Of a DNA stretch of 13,047 nt, positions 8,138 through 13,047 are shown piece by piece (positions within the stretch are counted from its first letter, which is position 1; every line of letters starts with the position of its first letter). Source of the DNA: Tetmemena sp. SeJ-2015 (taxonomy: Eukaryota > Ciliophora > Spirotrichea > Sporadotrichida > Oxytrichidae); NCBI GenBank assembly GCA_027382625.1, contig JAJKFJ010011370.1:1-13047 (forward strand), given 5' to 3'. The notes under the pieces are model-generated. The model worked only from the letters and a program-made list of their open reading frames with translations, did not search any database and was not told where the DNA came from. A program made the position numbers and the translations under genes.

Positions 8138-9725
8138 ATGGCAGCTTTGCAGAGGAAATCAACACTGACTAAGAGCTCTCGTAGTTTGTAGTCTACCTAG
8201 TAGCAGTTTAATTCATTTGCGCCTTATAACTCTACAGCTGCTGCCTCAAGTGCCTTTACTAACTCAGTAGTACAAATATTTTCTTTCTTATCTTATTTAT
8301 TATTCTAAAGTAGCTAGTTAAAATTTGAATTTACAAACAACATACTTGTAACAACACCACTCCTAGATGAATAAAAGCTCGCAAGATGTCCAAAAAAGTA
8401 AGGGTGGAGTATTATCAAGCTAGAGACTCGCAAGTCATCATCGCAGAAATAACACAGCCAACCAACTCGCATCTTAAAGTGGCAAGGAGAAGAATAAGAA
8501 TAATTTGAATCTAAATTTGAATCTTAACAATGAGAACATTAGCTACAAAGATACGGAATAGTACCTCAAGGATGAACTTGAGGCTCAAAGACTTATCAAT
8601 AAGTACCAAATCATATTTTATGTGGTCTATTATAGCATTTTTAAAGAAGATATTTTGAATGCTGAAGTAAATGAAGAAGGAAGAGAGTGAGCTATTCCAT
8701 CGAAGGTGTCAGAAGATAGTGGGCTTAATTAAGAAAGAGTAGCATCGCGCTATCAGAGAAGTTAAAGATGAATGGGCCACTTCTTCAAGTTTAAACTCTT
8801 ATTGTCCTTTTATTTATACAATATATTATATATAATGTCCTTTGAGTTAGGGACTATCTGCCAAGAAAATATCGCCTCTCAAAAGTTTTGAAAAGATTTC
8901 AAATCAAATATTACAAAACTAGTCATAATCTATTGACAAAAGCCATGATAAAGAAAATGTAGTGATAAGTAGCAGCAGTTGCTCTGTTTCTCCTGGCTCT
9001 CCATCGCCATTCGCCCGCATTAATAACAGACTTTCTGCTTCAAAATTTAAAGAACAGTCTATAAAACGCAATCAGACGATCAATGAAGCACAAATTAAAT
9101 AAAATTCACTCATTCAGCAAAAGCAATCAAGCGAGAAGTCATCTCCTTTACTCAAAATGAATGAAAGCTAATAAGAGATTTACTGTTTACAAATATTTGT
9201 ATTATCGTATAAAAGAGGAGTTTAACATGGATGCTGCTGAGCCACTAAGACATCAGAGGACTGGTAATGAAAATCTGTAAAAGCAAATCATCTATTATTT
9301 AACAAATTTATTTTAGCAAGAAAGTTATTTTAACGTTCCAGAGAAAGCTGGAAAATTATTAACATAAAGAAAGAAAAGTGAATCTACTATTCTCAAGATT
9401 AAACTAATAGGTATGATGAATGAACTACCTGAATAGGATGAAGGCTAAATTGGAGAGATGAACAAATATTCAGAGGTACAAACAAATCTCAATGTTTAAA
9501 GGCATTGCAGATAAAATAGCAAAGGCTCTGTAACTCCTCAAAAATGAAGTTGATACAGAGATAGAGGATTAGAAAAAATTCATTCTTTTAAATAAGAATG
9601 AAAGCAAACGAAGATAAATATTGGCAATGAAGTTATCTTAGATATAATCGTAGTAGGAAAAAGTTTATTTAATGTAGCTGACTAAAAGTTTTATTTCATA
9701 AATGTAAATGGTTATCTATCTTTGA
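8138..9725 (+). CDS. Unrecognised charged, Gln/Ser-rich protein, IES-interrupted
   Basis: I do not recognise this protein. Exon 1 (8138-8266) starts MAALQRKSTLTKSSRSL. A 100-nt GT-AG intron (8267-8366) leads to MNKSSQDVQKSKGGVLSSQR, with the phase preserved. There follow a charged helical stretch (EQYLKDELEAQRLI; KKEESELFHRRCQKIVGLIK), a Ser/Pro-rich part (SSSSCSVSPGSPSPFARINN), KYLYYRIKEEFNMDAAEPL, and a helical C-terminus (GIADKIAKALQLLKNEVD; EIEDQKKFILLNKNESKRRQ) before TGA at 9723-9725. Frame changes occur near 8660, 9185 and 9450-9490, and at 8803-8843 an in-frame AT-rich block is removable; all have candidate pointers (listed separately). The last two segments could form a coiled coil. 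It ends only 62 bp before the Rab start, on the same strand. Confidence 0.7.
8656..8675 (+). other. Candidate 16-bp (or 7-bp) IES, pointer TGAA
   Basis: The frame changes between IFKEDIL and KKEESELFHRRC. TGAA occurs at 8656, 8663 and 8672. Removing either 7 or 16 bp restores the downstream frame, so the boundaries are ambiguous. Confidence 0.45.
8803..8843 (+). other. 33-bp AT-rich IES, pointer TGTCCTTT
   Basis: A perfect 8-bp repeat at 8803-8810 and 8836-8843. The 25 bases between the copies contain a single G or C. The length is a multiple of 3; removal gives SLNSYCPLSQGLSAKKISPL and drops a hydrophobic Tyr/Ile-rich insert out of keeping with the rest of the protein. Confidence 0.85.
9179..9190 (+). 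other. 7-bp IES, pointer TTTAC
   Basis: TTTAC at 9179-9183 and 9186-9190 with only TG between. Removing 7 bp moves the frame from MNESQQEIYK into YLYYRIKEEFNMDAAEPLRH; without it the frame meets TGA at 9239-9241. Confidence 0.75.
9447..9487 (+). other. Candidate 37-bp IES, pointer AAAT
   Basis: The frame moves from MMNELPEQDEGQ to SMFKGIADKIAKALQLLKNE somewhere here. AAAT at 9447-9450 and 9484-9487 gives the right shift, but this short A/T pointer is not unique, so the boundaries are uncertain. Confidence 0.4.
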
Positions 9726-9787
9726 AGAGTTGATTCTTTTAAGATTTGAAACTTGACTATAATAAATTAATTGCATTTGAATTTAAA

Positions 9788-10800
9788 ATGAAACGAGATT
9801 AGTAAGTTGTTCACAATTCTCTCTTAAACTTGGTCGATTAGGAAGAGCAAGTTAATTCATCACTTTGCAAATCCTATTGCTCTCCCTAAAGATTGATTAA
9901 CCTTATTGTAGCGATTTTCTGTTTAAGCTTGTCTTGATCGGCGATACCTGTGTGGGTAAATCTTCTCTACTAGTTAGATTCGCTGTAAGTTTTCTGACTG
10001 TATAAATATATCTCCTGTCAAAGAACGATGAATGCCTGACTCGGAATTTTTGTGTGTTAATTATTGTGAATAGGATGATTGCTTCTCAGAGAACTACATC
10101 ACCACTATTGGAGTTGATTTTGTAAGTAAAGAGGAAAATACGATTTGCAAGGCGATGAAAATATCCCTTATATAGCGAAGTTAATTATCGTATAAGAGAA
10201 GCTCAAGTCTTTCCTAACAGTTTTATTAGAGATTCAGAACTCTGCAGATTAACAAGAGCACCATAAAGCTCCAGATCGTAAGCTTTAAATGCTCTTCATG
10301 TTCTTAAAGTGGGACACTGCTGGATAAGAAAGATATAGAACAATCACGAATGCTTACTACAAGGGAGCAGATGGAATAATTATAGTCTTTGACCTCACTA
10401 ACAAGGTAATTATCCTGCTTTTTCTGGTTATCCTCTCTTTCAGGAGTCTTTCTTAAATGTGGTGGGATGGATGAAGGAAGTGGAAAAGCACTCCAGTGAA
10501 GACGTCACAGTTATGGTGCTTGCAAACAAGTCAGACTGCGCAGCTGAAGAAGTGGAAGTTTCAGATGCTGATATCAAGAAGTTTGAGGAGGAAAATAAGC
10601 TGAAGGTGATGAAGGTCAGTGCCAAAACTGGTCTTAACGTGGATGAATCTTTCCTTGAAATCACCAAGAAGCTAATTGTCAAGAAGAACAATGCTTCTTA
10701 GGACGAGAAAAAGAAAACTATGGGACTCAAGAAGCTCAAGGAGGCTATAGATAGTAGCAGTGAAAACAGATCTGCATCATCAACTTGCTGCTCTTCTTGA
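9788..10800 (+). CDS. Rab family small GTPase (complete, 6 exons)
   Basis: Ras-superfamily Rab GTPase, a membrane-traffic switch. Exons: 9788-9801, 9912-9984, 10074-10121, 10230-10277, 10310-10405, 10444-10800; 211 residues. The start is a 14-nt exon encoding MKRDY, joined to DFLFKLVLIGDTCVGKSSLL. G1 is GDTCVGKS (15-22), the switch I Thr is in TTIGVDF (Thr40), G3 is WDTAGQE (62-68, Gln67 encoded by TAA at 10325-10327), G4 is NKSD (121-124) and G5 is SAK (152-154). The C-terminus TCCSS has a double Cys (208-209) suited to geranylgeranylation. Introns are 110, 89, 108, 32 and 38 nt, all GT-AG. The TTIGVDF and IKLQIWDTAGQERYRTIT core resembles the Rab1/Rab8/Rab35 group, but I do not assign a subfamily. 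Exons are intact, with no IES. Confidence 0.96.
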
Positions 10801-11353
10801 AGCACTATAGCTGAGAATTTATTGAAATCTTAGATTTAAAAAAAAATGGTTGTAGATAATTTCTAGGACCAGCAATTTGGTTTATAACTTAACCGAAATC
10901 CTATTAAAAATTAATAAGTAATAGGTATATGAATTAATCTTTTATGCTTTCATTCGCAGCATAATTACCAATGTAATTTAATTAGAATATCTCTTTTTAA
11001 AATACTAGAGTCTGTGTCACTGAAACCTAAAATCATAATAGTTCTTAAAACTTATACAATAAAATTCATCTAACTATTTCCGATTAATTCCATTTGTAAA
11101 TCTTTTTAACATTGATGTCAAACTATCTATAACCTATAATAAGGTTGCCTGGATGAACTGAGTGTGACTCTTTCTTAATAAAATGAAGCCGAAAGTGAGA
11201 AGTCACTAATTATGGCTTCACTAGATTTAACTCTTTATAAGAACTGATTATAAGCAAGTATTAACTTCTTCATATCATTTAAATTCATCTATGGTGGTAA
11301 TGTTGTAAATTGTTTGAAATGGGAGGAAGTTATAATAAAGTTAAATTTTGAAT
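10801..11353. other. Intergenic, no gene seen
   Basis: 553 AT-rich bases between the Rab stop and the start of the coiled-coil gene. They should contain the Rab 3' UTR and the next promoter. I find no supported coding frame, RNA gene or telomeric repeat. Confidence 0.5.
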
Positions 11354-13047
11354 ATGAATTCGTACTACGAGGCAGCTGATAAGTTGAGAGCTGACATTCA
11401 ACTAAACAGATTAGACATGATTGAAAGGGATAAAAAGAGTGAGGATTTGGAGGAGCAACTAATTCAATACAAAAAGGATGTCATGAGTCTCTCACTATAC
11501 AGTAAGTTTACACTACTTCAACAATTAAACCATTCTAAAGTTGTGTTCTAAATTCATCTGTAGTTAATCAGTTGCATGTGCAGCTTGATCGCTATGTGCT
11601 TATAAATCCAGCTGCTCACACATATTTAGGAGATGAGGATTGAAATGGTTATAATATTTAGCAGCTAAACAAGAATGCGACACTTTCAGAGCCAGAAAAA
11701 GAACAAATAGTGGAGATGGCTCACCTAATGAGCAATTCAACGCTAATCAAGTCTTACGAGAGTATTATGGCACAGTATGAGCAAGATTTTCATCGCAAAA
11801 ATGCTCTTGTTAAGGACATGGAAAAGGAACTAACTCAGATTCAGTTTGAAAATTAGACTCTTGCCTCCTAACTTTACAATATCAAAGTCAATCTCCAATC
11901 TTCGAATCCAGCTACTGGCCCCCAAGGAGTTTATTTAAATATAATTTGTGATAATTATAAGGAGATGTTCCTTTAATGGGATCAGGAGGAGGTTTGTTCA
12001 GAGAAAGCGCAGGAGGTCTAGGGAGAGACGAGAAAGAAAGACTTGTTGAATTGCTCAAAAGAAACCACGATATAGTGCTAGAAAAATATGAAATGCAAAA
12101 GTCAAGAAACGATAACTGATAATCAGAGAATGATTAGCTGGCTAACAAAGCATATAAGTTAGAGAGAGCTAGTGAAGATCTTCAGAATGAAAGGCGCATC
12201 CTAGAAACTAAAGTTAAAAATCTAGAGGCAAATTTGCGTACTCAAACAGACGAGAGTAGATAACTTCGACTATAATCTCAGCAGTTAGAGACCAAGCTAA
12301 AGCTACTAAGTGAGGAGGCTGATATACTTTAGAAATCACTAGAAGAAGTATCTCACAAAAAGCAAGCTGAAATTATGATATTTCAGGGCATCAATCAACT
12401 TATTCTGATTGACAAGGATTAAAAACAGAGAATTTATTTCCTTGAGAAAGAGACGAGCGAGGTCAAATAAAATAATAGCACTAATCATCATCAGTACCTT
12501 CGCTAAATAGCCCGCTTAGAAGAGATACTAAAAATTAGGGCATTTCATCATTAAAGTTTAATCAGAAAACCTTCGAAATGAACTGGATAAATTGCAAGAC
12601 TAAGTGAGATAGCTAAAGGACGAGGCCTCTTAGAGATACGAGCAATATGCCAAGTAGTTAAATCTTTCAGAGAACGCAAATGATGACAAGTTTCGATAAT
12701 ATGCTAGAGACAATGAAAGACTGAAGGAATATAATTTCTATGTAAGCATTTAGTAAGAGAGTAGCAACAGTAAAGCCAGATAAGTTTCCATGAGATGCAG
12801 ATCATTTAATATTGCTAATTTAGAGACTATGAACGCTATTTCGAGGAAAACAAGCGCTTGAGAGAACTCCTAAATACTACGAGAGAGGAGAAAGAGAATT
12901 CCTATCTAGAAGTTAAGAGACGAGTTATAATCCACATATGTAAATGATAAGTGCAATCTGAAGATAGCTTAGTTAGAGAACTAACTATTGGAGATAATTA
13001 TAATAGATTCCATGAGGAAAAAGGCTATGAAATCATTATCTATATTT
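11354..13047 (+). CDS. Long coiled-coil protein, 5' part, IES-interrupted
   Basis: Start ATG at 11354 (MNSYYEAADKLRADIQLNRL); a short upstream ATG frame ends in TGA just before it. Exon 1 ends at 11501; a 62-nt GT-AG intron (11502-11563) leads to INQLHVQLDRYVLINPAAH. The rest is almost entirely heptad-like coiled coil (EMAHLMSNSTLIKSYESIM; GLGRDEKERLVELLKRNHDI; LANKAYKLERASEDLQNERR; LRNELDKLQDQVRQLKDEAS; NKRLRELLNTTREEKENS; IAQLENQLLE). A Gly-rich hinge (PLMGSGGGLFRESAGG) follows an IES. The frame is kept only if six small pointer-flanked blocks are removed; two of them hold the in-frame TGA codons. The gene runs off the right edge. Architecture fits a cytoskeletal or basal-body protein, but that is inference and no family is assigned. 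Confidence 0.75.
11623..11652 (+). other. Candidate 27-bp IES, pointer TAT
   Basis: An in-frame TGA (11641-11643) lies between NPAAHTY and NIQQLNKNATLSEPEKEQ, which share one frame. TAT at 11623-11625 and 11650-11652 gives a 27-bp removal that deletes the stop and keeps the frame. An 8-bp repeat ATATTTAG (11622 and 11654) also spans it, but its 32-bp period would break the frame. Confidence 0.45.
11924..11964 (+). other. 35-bp AT-rich IES, pointer AAGGAG
   Basis: A perfect 6-bp repeat at 11924-11929 and 11959-11964 around a very AT-rich interior. Removing 35 bp joins NPATGPQG to DVPLMGSGGGLFRESAGG. No GT-AG intron can make the same join, because the phase does not fit. Confidence 0.85.
12111..12134 (+). 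other. Candidate 21-bp IES, pointer GAT
   Basis: An in-frame TGA at 12117-12119 interrupts a coiled coil. GAT at 12111-12113 and 12132-12134 gives a 21-bp removal that joins YEMQKSRND to QLANKAYKLERASED in frame and deletes the stop. Confidence 0.6.
12534..12553 (+). other. 16-bp IES, pointer ATTA
   Basis: ATTA at 12534-12537 and 12550-12553. Removing 16 bp joins RLEEILKI to KVQSENLRNELDKLQDQ, giving the exact frame change needed between two clear coiled-coil stretches. Confidence 0.65.
12804..12822 (+). other. 14-bp IES, pointer ATTTA
   Basis: ATTTA at 12804-12808 and 12818-12822. Removing 14 bp joins VSMRCRSF to RDYERYFEENKRLRELL, restoring the coiled-coil frame. Confidence 0.7.
12908..12920 (+). 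other. Candidate 10-bp IES, pointer AGA
   Basis: The frame changes between EEKENSYL and DELQSTYVNDKCNLKIAQ. AGA at 12908-12910 and 12918-12920 gives the right shift. A 3-bp purine pointer is weak evidence alone. Confidence 0.4.

Noticed and set aside
11930..11958. A GT-AG intron instead of an IES (GTTTAT...ATAAG)
   Set aside because: Splicing there leaves the wrong phase for the downstream coiled coil; only deletion between the AAGGAG copies restores it.
11641..12119. TGA read as a sense codon (for example Trp) in the coiled-coil gene
   Set aside because: All clear conserved Trp codons in the CK1 and Rab genes are TGG and both genes end in TGA. The in-frame TGAs lie in blocks that a repeat-flanked deletion removes while keeping the frame.

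Overview
The window looks like micronuclear (germline) DNA of a hypotrich/spirotrich ciliate of the Oxytricha, Stylonychia or Tetmemena kind. Two observations support this. (1) The genetic code: TAA and TAG are read as glutamine and only TGA stops. The catalytic Gln of a Rab GTPase (WDTAGQE) is TAA, and the Gln of the casein kinase PWQGL motif is TAA. (2) Several genes are broken by short, mostly AT-rich blocks, each flanked by a perfect direct repeat. Removing one repeat copy plus the block restores the reading frame. This is how internal eliminated sequences (IESs) between macronuclear-destined segments (MDSs) with pointer repeats behave.

Layout. 1-233: AT-rich, with a 17-bp direct repeat. 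234-2711 (-): a PP2C-type protein phosphatase with a Gln-rich N-terminus, interrupted by many IESs; its middle MDS is missing here and lies inverted at 3824-3965 (+), joined by 11-bp and 10-bp pointers. 2745-5190 (-): a Gln/Asn/Ser/His-rich protein of unknown function; the inverted PP2C segment sits inside it. 5699-7934 (-): a complete eight-exon casein kinase 1. 8138-9725 (+): an unrecognised charged, Gln/Ser-rich protein with IESs. 9788-10800 (+): a complete six-exon Rab GTPase. 11354-13047 (+): the 5' part of a long coiled-coil protein with IESs, running off the window.

The main result is a scrambled, partly inverted PP2C gene whose correct order can be read from the window alone: VGDSRG on the minus strand, then SRDQKP...GGRI...GPLRVWLKN on the plus strand 3.2 kb away, then EDIPGLAMTRSFGD back on the minus strand. 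A second point of interest is IESs so small (7 bp, with pointer copies only 1-2 bp apart) that the pointer makes up most of the element. The kinase and Rab genes, in contrast, have intact exons and only GT-AG introns.

The genes do not form an operon. In this type of organism each would normally end up on its own small macronuclear chromosome or on a chromosome with few genes. No telomere repeats are present.
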